Part shown: in pieces, positions 9,301 through 17,690 of the stretch
How the letters are laid out: every line of letters begins with the position of its first letter
How positions within the stretch are numbered: position 1 is the stretch's first letter
Source of the DNA: an uncultured Nostocoides sp.
GTDB taxonomy: Bacteria > Actinomycetota > Actinomycetes > Actinomycetales > Dermatophilaceae
DNA length: 64,000 nucleotides
Reading direction: 5' to 3'
Assembly (NCBI GenBank): GCA_937873315.1
Contig: CALMQX010000035.1
Location: 124,001-188,000, forward strand
The notes under the pieces: model-generated
The model's input: the letters and a program-made list of their open reading frames with translations, nothing else
Told to the model about the DNA's origin: nothing
Database searches by the model: none
Program-made: the position numbers and the translations under genes

Positions 9301-9782
9301 CACTCCTCCCGAGATCCGCGGCGGGCGGCCGAGAGCGCCCGGTCGGTTTCGCGGCGGTCCTGCCGCTCGCGCAGCGCGTGTCGCTTGTCGTAGGCCTTCT
9401 TGCCCTTGGCCAGCGCGATCTCGACCTTGGCGCGGCCGTCGGAGAAATACAGCGAGAGCGGCACGATGGTGTGCCCGCTCTCTCGCGTGGCCTGCAGGAG
9501 TTTGGTCAACTCGCGGCGATGGAGCAGCAGTTTGCGCTTCCGCCGGGGGCTGTGATTGGTCCAGGTGCCATTGGCGTACTCGGGGATGTGCACGCCCTCG
9601 AGCCACAATTCGTCGCCGTCGAATCCGGCCCAGCCATCGATCAGCGAGGCCCGGCCCATGCGCAGCGCTTTGACCTCGGTGCCCATCAGGACCAGCCCGG
9701 CCTCGAAGGTGTCCTCAATGAGGTAGTCGTGCCGGGCCTTGCGGTTGCTCGCGACGAGCTTTCGTCCCTGTTCCTTGGCCAC
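9300..9782 (-). CDS. smpB: SsrA-binding protein SmpB
   Basis: A 160-residue RNA-binding protein that brings tmRNA to stalled ribosomes for trans-translation. The N-terminus [17 protein letters not shown], the central [14 protein letters not shown] and the strand-end [11 protein letters not shown] are typical SmpB segments, and the basic C-terminal tail [16 protein letters not shown] is the part that enters the mRNA channel. Length is normal for the family. The GTG start lies six bases after a TAGGGT -10 element. The partner tmRNA gene ssrA was looked for nearby and not found. In many actinobacteria the gene lies downstream of ftsE-ftsX, as it does here. Confidence 0.97.
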   Translation of the reverse strand: MAKEQGRKLVASNRKARHDYLIEDTFEAGLVLMGTEVKALRMGRASLIDGWAGFDGDELWLEGVHIPEYANGTWTNHSPRRKRKLLLHRRELTKLLQATRESGHTIVPLSLYFSDGRAKVEIALAKGKKAYDKRHALRERQDRRETDRALSAARRGSREE

Positions 9783-9788
9783 GCGCCA

Positions 9789-9794
9789 ACCCTA
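9789..9794 (-). promoter_or_regulatory. -10 element of smpB
   Basis: On the minus strand TAGGGT is followed by TGGCGC and then the GTG start of smpB, the six-base spacing of a leaderless promoter. It implies that smpB and the DUF2207 gene have their own promoter in the 33-base gap after the M23 peptidase gene. Confidence 0.45.
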
Positions 9795-9815
9795 ACTGGT
9801 GCGCAGGCTAAGGAC

Positions 9816-11138
9816 TTAGAGCCAGCGCATCGGGTCGACGGGCACGCCATTCTCATAGGTCTCGAAATGCAAGTGGCAGGCGGTGGAGAGCCCTGTGCTG
9901 CCCACGTAGCCGATGACCTGGCCGCGTTTCACCGACCCACTGGTCACCGCGAACTTTGAGAGGTGGTTATACGTCGTGGCCAGGGCCACTCCGCGAATGA
10001 CCCCGTTGTCGAGCACGATGCGTAGCCCGGAGCCGCTGGTCACTCGCGCCTCGACGATGGTGCCCGCCGCGGCGGCATAGATCGGCTGACCGCAGGCTCC
10101 ACCGATGTCGGCGCCGGCGTGCAAGCGCCAGTAATGCAGGATCGGGTGGTAGCGCATCCCGAAGGGCGAGCTCACCCCACCAGCGGTCGGCCACAAGAGC
10201 GGGCCATTGGACGTGCTTGGCGGCTGTGAACCGGCGCCATGCTTCTTCTCCCACTCGCGCCGCTTGCGCTCCGCTTCCGCTTTGCGCTTGCGCGCGATCT
10301 CGGCCAAGGTCGCCGCCAGCGCCTTCGACTCCTTGGTCAGCGCAGCCAACCGTTTGCGTTCGGAGTCAAGTTGGCCAGCCACGTCCTTAGCGTGGGACTG
10401 CTGCTCGGCCGCCAGGGCATCCAGGGTGGCTTTGGCCGCGGCTGCACTGGCCTCGGCGGCTTGGGCCTCCACGAGGGCGACCTTGGCGGCCTGCTCAGCG
10501 TCCACAGCTTCGGCCCTGAGTGCGGAGAGTTGGTCCTCGAGCGCCAGTTGGGTGGCCTTCTGGGTGGCCAGTCGATCAATCGTGGCGCTCTGAGCGTCCA
10601 TCAGGCTCTCATTGAGCACCAGTCGGTCGGCGAACTGCTGCGGGGTCGTCGAGCCCAGCACCAGGTCCATCTCGCCGAATCCAGAGTCCTGGTAGACCTG
10701 GCTGGCCATCCGCGCGACCTGAATACGGCTGGCGCCAATCTCCTTGCCGGTGCGCTTCAGCTCGGCCTCGGCACGCTTCTCGTTTGCTCGGGCCAACTCC
10801 AGCCGTTGCGTGGCCAGCGCATGCGTCTGCGCGGCGGTGCGCGAGGCGGCCATGGCCTGGTCGTAGGCCGTACGGGCGGCCGGCAACTTGGCCTGAGTCG
10901 TCTTGAGCGCCTCGTAGGCCTTCGCCAGCGAGCTGCCCGTCTCAGCGAGATCTTCTTTGAGCTCCTTAATCTGCGAGTCCACGGTTTTCTTACGATCCGC
11001 GGGGTCGCTCGCCGCCGAGGCGCTGGTGGTCAGCAGCGTGAATGCGCAGGTCGCGGCGATCGCGGCGGCCAACCCCCGATGGAGGGCAGGCAGCATCAAG
11101 CGACCGCTGATCTGTCTCATAAGTAACATTGGTAACAC
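9816..11138 (-). CDS. M23 (LytM) peptidase with N-terminal coiled coil
   Basis: A secreted cell-wall hydrolase of about 440 residues. A signal peptide (hydrophobic core AAAIAATCAFTLL, ending SASAAS) is followed by a long Lys/Glu/Ala coiled coil (about residues 45-300), then a LytM domain whose zinc ligands are visible as HAGAD and HLHFE, with YNHLS between them. The coiled coil plus LytM layout is that of EnvC/PcsB-type amidase activators or hydrolases controlled by FtsEX, and ftsE-ftsX lie directly upstream on the same strand. Because all zinc ligands are present it is probably active, unlike EnvC. The start is uncertain: GTG 11138, ATG 11129 and ATG 11120 are in frame and none has a clear ribosome-binding site. 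A GTAAC direct repeat overlaps these starts. Confidence 0.88.
   Translation of the reverse strand: MLPMLLMRQISGRLMLPALHRGLAAAIAATCAFTLLTTSASAASDPADRKKTVDSQIKELKEDLAETGSSLAKAYEALKTTQAKLPAARTAYDQAMAASRTAAQTHALATQRLELARANEKRAEAELKRTGKEIGASRIQVARMASQVYQDSGFGEMDLVLGSTTPQQFADRLVLNESLMDAQSATIDRLATQKATQLALEDQLSALRAEAVDAEQAAKVALVEAQAAEASAAAAKATLDALAAEQQSHAKDVAGQLDSERKRLAALTKESKALAATLAEIARKRKAEAERKRREWEKKHGAGSQPPSTSNGPLLWPTAGGVSSPFGMRYHPILHYWRLHAGADIGGACGQPIYAAAAGTIVEARVTSGSGLRIVLDNGVIRGVALATTYNHLSKFAVTSGSVKRGQVIGYVGSTGLSTACHLHFETYENGVPVDPMRWL
11123..11136. promoter_or_regulatory. GTAAC direct repeat at the start of the M23 peptidase gene
   Basis: GTAAC-ATTG-GTAAC on the plus strand is a direct repeat with 9-bp spacing between repeat starts. 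Response regulator MtrA, encoded in this window, is reported in related actinobacteria to bind GTAAC-type direct repeats at cell-wall hydrolase genes. If translation starts at 11120, the repeat lies just upstream of the gene. Binding by MtrA is inference. Confidence 0.35.
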
Positions 11139-11199
11139 GAATCACAGCCAGACGGAAGCCCAGAGGCCAAAGCGGCCCCGCGTGTCTCGGCCGGATCGG

Positions 11200-12105
11200 T
11201 CACACCCGGAGGTAACGGCGCAGCGTGACCAAGGACGTCAAGGCGGTCAAGACGATGACGCCCAGCAGCATCCAGGGGGTAATCGCCCAGACATCCCCGA
11301 CCCCGATAAAAGCCTGCAGTTGGGCGATCTCATTGACGCCATTGGTAAAAATCGTCCCGACCGCGGCATAGAGCAGACCCACGGCCAAGGCCACCCCAAG
11401 ACCGGAGACCAGCAACATTTCGGTCAGGAAGGGCATGCGAATCGTCCAGTTGGAGGCGCCCACGAGGCGCATGATGGCGATCTCTCGGCGGCGGATGAAT
11501 GCCGCTTGGCGGATCGCCGTCCCCATCAGCAGGGCAGCGCAGCCCGCCATCAGTGCCGCTAGGGCCACGGTCAGCACGGTGATCCAGTTGATGATCCGGA
11601 AGAACCTGGAGAGGACCTTCTCTTGGTCCTGCACCTGAGCCACCCCGGGAGCACTCTTGAACTGCTCGGTGATGACGGCGTACTTGGAGGGGTCGGCGAG
11701 TTGGACCCGGAAACTCTCCGGCAGGAATCCGGGTTCGACATTGCCCGCCACCGGGCTATTGCGGAACTGCTCCTTGAAGCGCTCGTACGCCTCGGCCTCG
11801 GTCTCGAAGAAGACTTCCTTGACCTCGGGCATGGCCTTGAGCTGGGTGTCAATGGCGGCGCGTTGTGCGTCGGTAATGGCCTGACCGCGGCAGTTCGGCT
11901 GCTCGGCAAACGCATTGCAGAGGTAGATCGAGACCTGGATGCGGTCGTACCAGTAGCCCTTCATGGTGTCCGCTTGCCGCTGCGCGAGCAGACCCAATCC
12001 GAGCAGGAAGATCGAGACCATCGTGACCAGCACGACCGAGACGGCCATCGAGATATTGCGGCGCAGGCCGGTGCCGACCTCACTGAGTAGGAAGCGGGGC
12101 TGCAT
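11200..12105 (-). CDS. ftsX: Cell division protein FtsX
   Basis: A 301-residue membrane subunit of the FtsEX complex, which transmits ATP hydrolysis by FtsE to cell-wall hydrolases at the septum. The first membrane helix is SVVLVTMVSIFLLGLGLLA (about residues 22-40), followed by a large extracellular domain (about 41-175) holding a Cys pair (YLCN and NCRG) and the PEVKEVFFETEAEA segment typical of actinobacterial FtsX, then three C-terminal helices with the cytoplasmic RRREIAIMRLVGA coupling loop. It starts with ATG, three bases after the ftsE stop. The likely hydrolase partner is the M23 peptidase encoded 61 bases downstream. Confidence 0.96.
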   Translation of the reverse strand: MQPRFLLSEVGTGLRRNISMAVSVVLVTMVSIFLLGLGLLAQRQADTMKGYWYDRIQVSIYLCNAFAEQPNCRGQAITDAQRAAIDTQLKAMPEVKEVFFETEAEAYERFKEQFRNSPVAGNVEPGFLPESFRVQLADPSKYAVITEQFKSAPGVAQVQDQEKVLSRFFRIINWITVLTVALAALMAGCAALLMGTAIRQAAFIRRREIAIMRLVGASNWTIRMPFLTEMLLVSGLGVALAVGLLYAAVGTIFTNGVNEIAQLQAFIGVGDVWAITPWMLLGVIVLTALTSLVTLRRYLRV

Positions 12106-12108
12106 GGG

Positions 12109-12798
12109 TCAGGCCTTCGAGTGGTAGGTCGCGTCGTGCTCGTCTCGGACGATGCGGCCGTCGCTGAGTTGGACGACCCGTCGGCGCAGATCGTTGACGA
12201 TGTCGTGGTCGTGGGTGGCCATCACGATGGTGGTGCCCGTCCGGTTGATGCGGTCCAAAAGTCGCACGATTTCCAGGCTGATGGCCTGGTCGAGGTTCCC
12301 GGTGGGCTCGTCGCAGAGCAGGATCTGCGGCTTGTTGACCACCGCGCGCGCGATCGCGACACGCTGCTGCTCACCACCGGAGAGTTGATGTGGCAAACGC
12401 TCGCCCTTGCCCTCGAGGCCGACCATCTCCAGGGTCTCGGGGACGAGTTGGCGGATGACGTGGGCGGGCTTGCCAATCACATGCAGGGCGTACGCGACGT
12501 TCTGCCAGACCGTCTTGCCGGGCAAGAGCCGGAAGTCCTGGAAAACCGCGCCGATCGTGCGGCGCAGGCGGGGCACCTGTCGGGCCGACATCGACTTCAG
12601 GTCATGGCCCGCGACCAGGACGGTACCGCTGGAGGGCGCTTCCTCTCGGAGCACCAGCCGCAGCATGGTGGACTTGCCGGAGCCGGAGGGGCCGACGATG
12701 AAGACGAACTCTCCGCGCTCGATCTCGACGCTCACGTCATCGAGGGCTGCCCGCGTCGATTTGGGGTAGACCTTGGTGACATTGTCGAACCGGATCAC
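12109..12798 (-). CDS. ftsE: Cell division ATP-binding protein FtsE
   Basis: A 229-residue ABC-type ATPase that works with FtsX at the division site. Walker [10 protein letters not shown] (about residues 36-44), the ABC signature LSGGEQQR, Walker [12 protein letters not shown] and the switch His in MATHDHD are all intact. The length matches FtsE proteins. The GTG start is preceded by TAGACT seven bases away, consistent with a leaderless first gene of the ftsE-ftsX-peptidase unit. Confidence 0.97.
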   Translation of the reverse strand: MIRFDNVTKVYPKSTRAALDDVSVEIERGEFVFIVGPSGSGKSTMLRLVLREEAPSSGTVLVAGHDLKSMSARQVPRLRRTIGAVFQDFRLLPGKTVWQNVAYALHVIGKPAHVIRQLVPETLEMVGLEGKGERLPHQLSGGEQQRVAIARAVVNKPQILLCDEPTGNLDQAISLEIVRLLDRINRTGTTIVMATHDHDIVNDLRRRVVQLSDGRIVRDEHDATYHSKA

Positions 12799-12805
12799 TC
12801 GGCCG

Positions 12806-12811
12806 AGTCTA
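12806..12811 (-). promoter_or_regulatory. -10 element of ftsE
   Basis: TAGACT on the minus strand is followed by seven bases and the GTG start of ftsE. No ribosome-binding site lies between them. This fits a leaderless promoter for ftsE-ftsX in the 60-bp gap after the small upstream gene. Confidence 0.45.
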
Positions 12812-12858
12812 GGTCGGGCCGGTGCCGTATGCCGTGAGGTCGGTTCGCGTGGCGAGGC

Positions 12859-13341
12859 TCAGCTCAGGACTTCCTCGGGCGAGCCCACGGCATACACCTC
12901 GTGGAAGGTGCGGGCGACGACATCCGCGCAGCTGGCCAGATTGGCCGAGGCTGGCCACGGGGCCAGGGCCACGTCATCGGGCCAGTAGCGCAGCCAGGTC
13001 CGCTCGAAACCCGAGCCCGGGTCACGCCAGCTCAGGGCTTTGAGAGCGGCGTCCTCCTGCGGGCTCATCGGCAGTGGGCCGCCGAAGGATTCACTCCCGG
13101 TGAGACTCCCGTGTAGGTGGTCCTCGCGCCGGATGAGCGTGATGGTCGGCGCGCAGTCGACATAGCGAGCCGGGATGAGGCCGAAAAGAAAATTCGGCCG
13201 GGCGACGGACTTGCGGGCCGCGCCAGCAGCAACCACGACGACCTGCTCACCATCGGCCAGCGCGGTGAGCCGAGTCTCGAGCATGTCGGCCCAGGCTGCC
13301 CAGGCTGCGGAGAGGTCGTCGGCTCGCTCGCTGGTGCTCAC
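12859..13341 (-). CDS. Conserved hypothetical protein (possible TY-Chap/YbjN-like)
   Basis: A 160-residue soluble protein that I cannot assign. It is rich in Trp, Ala and Asp, with an amphipathic N-terminal helix ([19 protein letters not shown]), a beta strand VVVVAAGAA, and a C-terminal helix ([15 protein letters not shown]). The alternation resembles the chaperone-like TY-Chap/YbjN fold, but this is a weak structural guess. It is coupled to prfB: its GTG start overlaps the prfB stop by four bases. Its place between prfB and ftsE suggests a housekeeping role in this lineage. Confidence 0.6.
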   Translation of the reverse strand: MSTSERADDLSAAWAAWADMLETRLTALADGEQVVVVAAGAARKSVARPNFLFGLIPARYVDCAPTITLIRREDHLHGSLTGSESFGGPLPMSPQEDAALKALSWRDPGSGFERTWLRYWPDDVALAPWPASANLASCADVVARTFHEVYAVGSPEEVLS

Positions 13342-14450
13342 GAGTCCGCCTTCTCCTGGGCGCGGCGCCAGCGAATGCCGGCCTCGATGAAGCCGTCGAT
13401 GTCGCCGTCGAAGACCCCCGTGGTGTTCCCGACCTCGTGCTCGGTGCGCAGGTCCTTGACCATTTGGTAGGGGTGCAGCACGTAGGAGCGCATCTGGTCA
13501 CCCCAGCTGGCCTTGATGTCGCCCGCAAGTTCCTTGCGTTCGGCGGCCTCCTCGGCGCGCTTGATCAGCAGCAGCCGGGACTGCATGACCCGCAGCGCGG
13601 CCGCGCGGTTCTGGATCTGGCTCTTCTCGTTTTGCATGGACACCACGGTCCCCGTGGGCAGGTGTGTCATGCGGACCGCGGAGTCGGTGGTGTTCACGCT
13701 CTGGCCACCGGGACCGGAGGAGCGGAAGACGTCAATCTTCAACTCGCTCTCGGGGATCTCGATGGTGTCGGTGCCCTCGATCAGCGGAATCACCTCGACC
13801 GCGGCGAAGCTGGTCTGCCGGCGGCCTTGGTTGTCAAAGGGGCTGATCCGGACGAGGCGGTGGGTGCCGCCCTCGACCGAGAGATTGCCGTAGGCATAGG
13901 GCACGTTGACCTCGAAGGTGGCCGACTTCAGGCCGGCCTCCTCGGCATACGAGGTGTCCATGACCTTGGTCGGGTAGCCGTGGCGCTCAGCCCAGCGCAG
14001 GTACATCCGCAAGAGCATCTCGGCGAAGTCGGCGGCGTCCACTCCCCCGGCGCCCGAGCGGATGGTGACCACGGCTTCGCGGGCGTCGTACTCACCGGCC
14101 AGGAGAGTGCGGACCTCGAGCTCACCTACGGCTTTGGTGACGGCTGCGAGTTCGCGCGCTGCCTCGTCGAGGGTGGCCTGGTCGTGCTCCTCCTCACCCA
14201 TCTCGACCAGGACCTCCAGGTCATCGATGCGGGCATCCATGCTGGTGACGCGGTCATATTCCGCCTTGGCGCGGGACAGGCTGCTGGTCACCTGCTGGGC
14301 GCGTTCCTGGTCATCCCACAAGGTGGGCTCGGCGGCCTGGCTCTCGAGGTCGATGATGTCGGCCTCGAGGCGGGCGAGGTCGGTCACCTCACGCACCGAG
14401 TCCATGGTGGTGCGGAGGTCTTTGATCTCTTGCGTGAAGTCGACAGCCAC
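13338..14450 (-). CDS. prfB: Peptide chain release factor 2
   Basis: A 370-residue class I release factor recognising UGA and UAA. The peptidyl-transferase motif is GGQ in [13 protein letters not shown] (about residue 248), and the stop-codon-reading motif is SPF in [12 protein letters not shown], which marks RF2 rather than RF1. The N-terminus is one uninterrupted frame, so the autoregulatory +1 frameshift known from E. coli prfB is absent. GTG 14450 is preferred as start; a TTG at 14459 overlaps a TACGCT hexamer that looks like the -10 element eight bases before the GTG. The next gene overlaps its stop by four bases. Confidence 0.96.
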   Translation of the reverse strand: MAVDFTQEIKDLRTTMDSVREVTDLARLEADIIDLESQAAEPTLWDDQERAQQVTSSLSRAKAEYDRVTSMDARIDDLEVLVEMGEEEHDQATLDEAARELAAVTKAVGELEVRTLLAGEYDAREAVVTIRSGAGGVDAADFAEMLLRMYLRWAERHGYPTKVMDTSYAEEAGLKSATFEVNVPYAYGNLSVEGGTHRLVRISPFDNQGRRQTSFAAVEVIPLIEGTDTIEIPESELKIDVFRSSGPGGQSVNTTDSAVRMTHLPTGTVVSMQNEKSQIQNRAAALRVMQSRLLLIKRAEEAAERKELAGDIKASWGDQMRSYVLHPYQMVKDLRTEHEVGNTTGVFDGDIDGFIEAGIRWRRAQEKADS

Positions 14451-14543
14451 GAGGGTCAAGCGTACGCGAGGCGGGAGGGGTCGGCGTTGTCGGCGGTTAC
14501 TCGCTTCCTCGACGCAATTGTCCGTCGAGGGACCGATGATCCG

Positions 14544-15191
14544 TCAGACGCAGGTGACGGCTGGGTTGTAGAGGTGGAGGTCATCGCAGCTAGCAGTGCC
14601 GCCGAACAGGAAGTCGAACGAGACGGCCCCACTCAGGCCCGCGGGGACCGTGATGCTTTGAATGCCGGCATCGATATTGGTGCTCCCGGTGCGTCCCGCT
14701 GTGCTGAAACTGCCTACGAGGATTCCACCAACCCGGACATTCATCACGAGGTCGGCGGAGGCGAGACTGGCCCAGTAGATCACGCCATAGGTGATGACAT
14801 ACCGGCAACTTTCACTCAACGGCATGGCATTGGTTTGCGTCAACGTCAATGCCCGGTTGGCCGTCGTCGGCTCCGACGAAGCGGAAAACCTGGTGACCCC
14901 GCCCGCGACGTTGAAGCCAGTGTTATTGCCATTGGTCCAGCCGGTGCCACTGGCCGTGAAGCTCCAGGGGCGGACTGGGTCGTTCAGGCTGAGTCGCCCG
15001 GACCCGCTGGTCACTCCGGTGGCCGTGCCGGTTGGGGTGCCGGTGAACCCGATGCTGGGGCACGGGGTGAGCGGGGAGCAGGGGCTCGCGGCATAGGCCG
15101 GGGCAGCCGCCACGACCGCGACCGTCGGCACGGTCCAGGCAGCCGTGAGCGCCACGCGTCGCCGCACGGGCGGCTGGCTTCTCCCGGCCAT
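14544..15191 (-). CDS. Secreted beta-rich protein with twin-arginine leader
   Basis: A 215-residue exported protein of unknown function. The N-terminus has three Arg in a row followed by a hydrophobic core AAWTVPTVAVVAAAPAYA, ending AYAAS. This R-R-R ... AAPAYAAS leader is common on surface or exported proteins of Micrococcales and suggests Tat-type or leader-peptidase processing. The mature part is rich in Thr, Ser and Gly, has four Cys that could form disulfides (CSPLTPC near the N-terminus, then SCRY, SCDD and a terminal TCV), and ends in a jelly-roll-like SGAVSFDFLFGG. It sits just downstream of the Tad genes on the same strand (34 bases after the TadG-like gene), so it may be a co-expressed surface protein. 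ATG 15191 is chosen since upstream in-frame starts overlap the previous gene. Confidence 0.75.
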   Translation of the reverse strand: MAGRSQPPVRRRVALTAAWTVPTVAVVAAAPAYAASPCSPLTPCPSIGFTGTPTGTATGVTSGSGRLSLNDPVRPWSFTASGTGWTNGNNTGFNVAGGVTRFSASSEPTTANRALTLTQTNAMPLSESCRYVITYGVIYWASLASADLVMNVRVGGILVGSFSTAGRTGSTNIDAGIQSITVPAGLSGAVSFDFLFGGTASCDDLHLYNPAVTCV

Positions 15192-15225
15192 GGGGACGAT
15201 GGTATGCGGGTCGCGCAGGGTGGAC

Positions 15226-15675
15226 CTACCGAATGACGGCACGAGCGCGACTGGTCACTGTGACGCTCACCTCGGATCCAAGGGCCTCCAGCATGGACCC
15301 CACGATGGGGAGCTCAACCCGAGCAGTCAGGACGACGACCGCGCTCTGCCCGTCGGGGCTGCCGGTTCCGCGCTCGAGCGCCCAACCAGTCACATCCGTC
15401 GGCAGCGGCCGGGAGTCCAGATAGCTGCCCGCGAGTTCCCGCACACGGGCATCGCTCAAAGGCACCGCGTCGCCGACTCCCTGCTCGTATGCCGCTGGGT
15501 CAAATGCGTTGGCGGCGCTGAGCGCCGCGCCATCGGCGGCATCGGTGACCCTCATCCGGGCGACCAAGGCCGCGGTCACGCCCACGCCGCCCAGGATGAG
15601 GAAGGTGGCGATGAGCACCAGCCCCAGGGTGAGGATCGAGAGCGAGCCCCGCTCGTCAGTGTGCTGGCCGGTCAT
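15226..15675 (-). CDS. TadG-like Flp pilus assembly protein
   Basis: A 149-residue protein with an N-terminal pilin-like anchor: a short charged start with DERGSLSILTLGLVLIATFLILG, then an extracytoplasmic region carrying ARMRVTDAADGAALSAANA, a segment typical of the Rv3654c/TadG-like group. It is expected to be a minor pseudopilin of the Tad machine in the membrane. It is the last gene of the coupled Tad series, its ATG overlapping the preceding stop by four bases (ATGA). Confidence 0.82.
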   Translation of the reverse strand: MTGQHTDERGSLSILTLGLVLIATFLILGGVGVTAALVARMRVTDAADGAALSAANAFDPAAYEQGVGDAVPLSDARVRELAGSYLDSRPLPTDVTGWALERGTGSPDGQSAVVVLTARVELPIVGSMLEALGSEVSVTVTSRARAVIR

Positions 15676-16115
15676 GGCGGGGTTGCCCGGAATCGGTCGA
15701 CGCGCAGCGCGTGCTCGGTCGTGATCGGTACCTCCAGCGGGATCACTTCGCGGGCAAAGGTCGGGATCAGTGGCAGCGGGACCACCACGCGGGCGCGCAC
15801 GGTGACCAGCGCGTCCGGCCTGATACACGGATCCCCATCGCAGGTGACCGAAAGCTCAGTGTCCTCGTCGAAGCCGAAGTCAGCGAACACCAGGTCTGCC
15901 GCGGCCGTTGCCCGCCCCTGCGCGGCCGCCTGCGTCGGGGAGGTGACAAATGCTCGGGCTCCCTCGCGGGCTGCCAGGCTGGTCGCAAAAGTGCCCGCCT
16001 GGAGCCGAGCCACCATGAGCACCAGATAGATCAGCGGGATAAGCAGCACCATCGACAGCATGAGGAACTCAACGACCGCGCTGCCGCGCTCGGGGGTTGA
16101 TCGCTGCGGAGTCAC
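15672..16115 (-). CDS. TadE-like minor pilin
   Basis: A 147-residue TadE-family protein. After a charged N-terminus comes ERGSAVVEFLMLSMVLLIPLIYLVLMV, the Gly-x3-Glu-hydrophobic pattern of type IVb pseudopilins (the Glu after the processing site is kept). The extracytoplasmic part has a Cys pair (VTCDGDPC) likely to form a disulfide. GTG start, overlapping the previous TadE-like gene by four bases. Expected to be a minor component or assembly factor of the Flp pilus. Confidence 0.85.
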   Translation of the reverse strand: MTPQRSTPERGSAVVEFLMLSMVLLIPLIYLVLMVARLQAGTFATSLAAREGARAFVTSPTQAAAQGRATAAADLVFADFGFDEDTELSVTCDGDPCIRPDALVTVRARVVVPLPLIPTFAREVIPLEVPITTEHALRVDRFRATPP

Positions 16116-16498
16116 TGGGACTCCGCGAATGCCCGGGCGTGGATCTCCAGAGCGCGATCTGGACCCAACAGCCCGATCACCGGTATCGGCGCCCGCACGG
16201 TGACCTCGACCACCGCGACGCCGCCAACGCTGGTCGTGGTGGCGGTGATATCGGCTGCGTAATCCGGTGAGAGCGCACCGGAGATCAACTCGGCCGTGCG
16301 GGCGACGCCGTCCTCGGGGGTGGCCTCCACGCGCGCGCCGGCGCGGGCTCCCTCAGTGGCGCAGGCCAGCAAGGTGTTGCGGACGTGGAGCGCCAGCCCC
16401 AGCTGAAAGACCAGCAGGAAGACCACCAGGAGTACCGGCATAACGAGTGCAAAGTCGACGACCGCGGCGCCCTTCTCATTCCGGGTCGAAGCAGCCAT
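16112..16498 (-). CDS. TadE-like minor pilin
   Basis: A 128-residue TadE-family protein with the pilin-like anchor EKGAAVVDFALVMPVLLVVFLLVFQLG near the N-terminus, in which Asp replaces the usual Glu. The rest is a small soluble domain (TEGARAGARVEATPEDG, then beta strands). It is the first of two TadE-like genes in tandem, a common arrangement in actinobacterial Tad loci, and its ATG lies two bases after the stop of the small membrane protein gene. Confidence 0.85.
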   Translation of the reverse strand: MAASTRNEKGAAVVDFALVMPVLLVVFLLVFQLGLALHVRNTLLACATEGARAGARVEATPEDGVARTAELISGALSPDYAADITATTTSVGGVAVVEVTVRAPIPVIGLLGPDRALEIHARAFAESQ

Positions 16499-16500
16499 GG

Positions 16501-16731
16501 CTAGTTACCGAAACCGAACCCGTCGAAGGTCTCATTGAAGAGGGCCTGCAGTCGCTCGCTGGCCAGTCCCCAAATGAGCAGGGCCAATGCGGCGGTCATC
16601 AGGGTGATGAGCACCCAACCGGGCACGTCTCCCCGCTCGCGGCGCCGCTCTCGCCCTTGTCCCCCGGTGCCGATGAAGATGGCTGCTCGGTATGCCGCCG
16701 CGCGGACCCGATCGAGGTGGTTCATGTCCAT
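16501..16731 (-). CDS. Small single-pass membrane protein of the Tad locus
   Basis: A 76-residue protein with a basic N-terminal half (GRERRRERGDVPGW) and one hydrophobic helix (VLITLMTAALALLIWGLAS), ending in Phe/Gly-rich FNETFDGFGFGN. It occupies the position between tadC and tadE where actinobacterial Tad loci often hold a Flp-like pilin, but it lacks the Glu-Tyr that follows the cleavage Gly in true Flp pilins. ATG 16731 is preferred because AGGAG lies six bases before it. An upstream GTG (16761) overlaps the tadC stop by four bases and would add ten residues. Role unknown; it could be an atypical pilin or an assembly factor. Confidence 0.7.
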   Translation of the reverse strand: MDMNHLDRVRAAAYRAAIFIGTGGQGRERRRERGDVPGWVLITLMTAALALLIWGLASERLQALFNETFDGFGFGN

Positions 16732-16757
16732 TCCGTTCTCCTGACGTGCCTGGTTGT

Positions 16758-17690
16758 TCACAGCTGAAAATCCAAAAAGGCCAGCCCCGGGAAGAGGGCA
16801 AAGACCACAGTCACCGGCAGGATGAGGAAGACGACGGGGGTCATCATGACAATTTCCTTCATGCCGGCCGCCTCGAGCAGTGCTCGGCGCCCGTCCTCGC
16901 GCACATCTTGGGCTTGAGCGCGCAGCACCTCTGCCAAGGGCGTGCCGCGTTGCACCGCGATGACGATGCCGTCCACGAAACGCGAGAGTGAAGGCAGCGC
17001 GGTCCTATCAGCGAGGCCCTGCAGCGCGGTCGGCAGGTTGGCTCCTGCCCGAGCATCGGCCAGAGTGCGCCGCAACTCATCGGCCAATTCGCCTCTGGAC
17101 AAACGGCATACGCGCTCCAAGGCACCCACGGTTCCCTCGCCAGCCGCCACAGCCAACGCCAGCAACTCCGCCACCGTGGGGAACTCCTGCAGCATCCGCG
17201 CCTCTCGGCGCACTGCTCGGCGGGTGAGCACGTTATCCCAGGCGACGATCCCGACGCCCGCGCCCACGCCAATCAGACCCAGGACCACCACGGAGGAGGC
17301 ACCACGCGCGGCCAGGAGCAGCCCGCCCACGGCACCCCCGAGGACAGCACCCCCCGCCCCCGCCAACACTTGCTCGGCGCGGAAGCGCTCGACATCAGGT
17401 GCTCGCCCAGCCCGCTGCTGGCGCCGGATCACGGTGTCGGCTCCACCCAGTACGCGCTCAACACCGCGGCTGAGGGCAAGCACGATGGGACCGACGAGCG
17501 GCGTCATCACCATGCGGTTGGCCGTAGTCGACTGGAGCAGCCGACTGGGGCGCGGGGTGTCCTTGAGGTAGGGCAGCACTCGACCGCCAAGGCCCTCCTT
17601 CCGGTGAATCGGCAGACCGAGCCAGACCAAGGCAAGCCCGATTCCACCCACGAGCCCCAGCAGCATTCCGACCCGGGTGAGTGCGGTCAT
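16758..17690 (-). CDS. tadC: TadC, type II secretion system F-domain protein
   Basis: A 310-residue inner membrane platform protein of the Tad pilus machine. Several N-terminal hydrophobic segments (for instance GMLLGLVGGIGLALVWLGL) are followed by the GspF-type cytoplasmic domain with FPTVAELLALAVAAGEG and LRAQAQDVREDGRRALLEAAG, then a C-terminal membrane pair (MMTPVVFLILPVTVVFALFPG). It would work with TadB to anchor the TadA ATPase. ATG start overlapping the tadB stop by four bases. Confidence 0.9.
   Translation of the reverse strand: MTALTRVGMLLGLVGGIGLALVWLGLPIHRKEGLGGRVLPYLKDTPRPSRLLQSTTANRMVMTPLVGPIVLALSRGVERVLGGADTVIRRQQRAGRAPDVERFRAEQVLAGAGGAVLGGAVGGLLLAARGASSVVVLGLIGVGAGVGIVAWDNVLTRRAVRREARMLQEFPTVAELLALAVAAGEGTVGALERVCRLSRGELADELRRTLADARAGANLPTALQGLADRTALPSLSRFVDGIVIAVQRGTPLAEVLRAQAQDVREDGRRALLEAAGMKEIVMMTPVVFLILPVTVVFALFPGLAFLDFQL

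Noticed and set aside
9300-9815. tmRNA (ssrA) next to smpB
   Set aside because: No tRNA-like ends or tag sequence were seen in the flanks; the downstream gene is DUF2207.
14380-14459. Programmed +1 frameshift in prfB
   Set aside because: The frame runs uninterrupted from the start codon; there is no in-frame TGA or slippery site.
13437-15236. Long plus-strand frame across prfB and the secreted protein gene
   Set aside because: It spans two genes on the other strand and has shadow-type composition.
16501-16731. Main Flp pilin in the Tad locus
   Set aside because: It lacks the Glu-Tyr after a cleavage Gly; the 58280-58450 gene fits far better.
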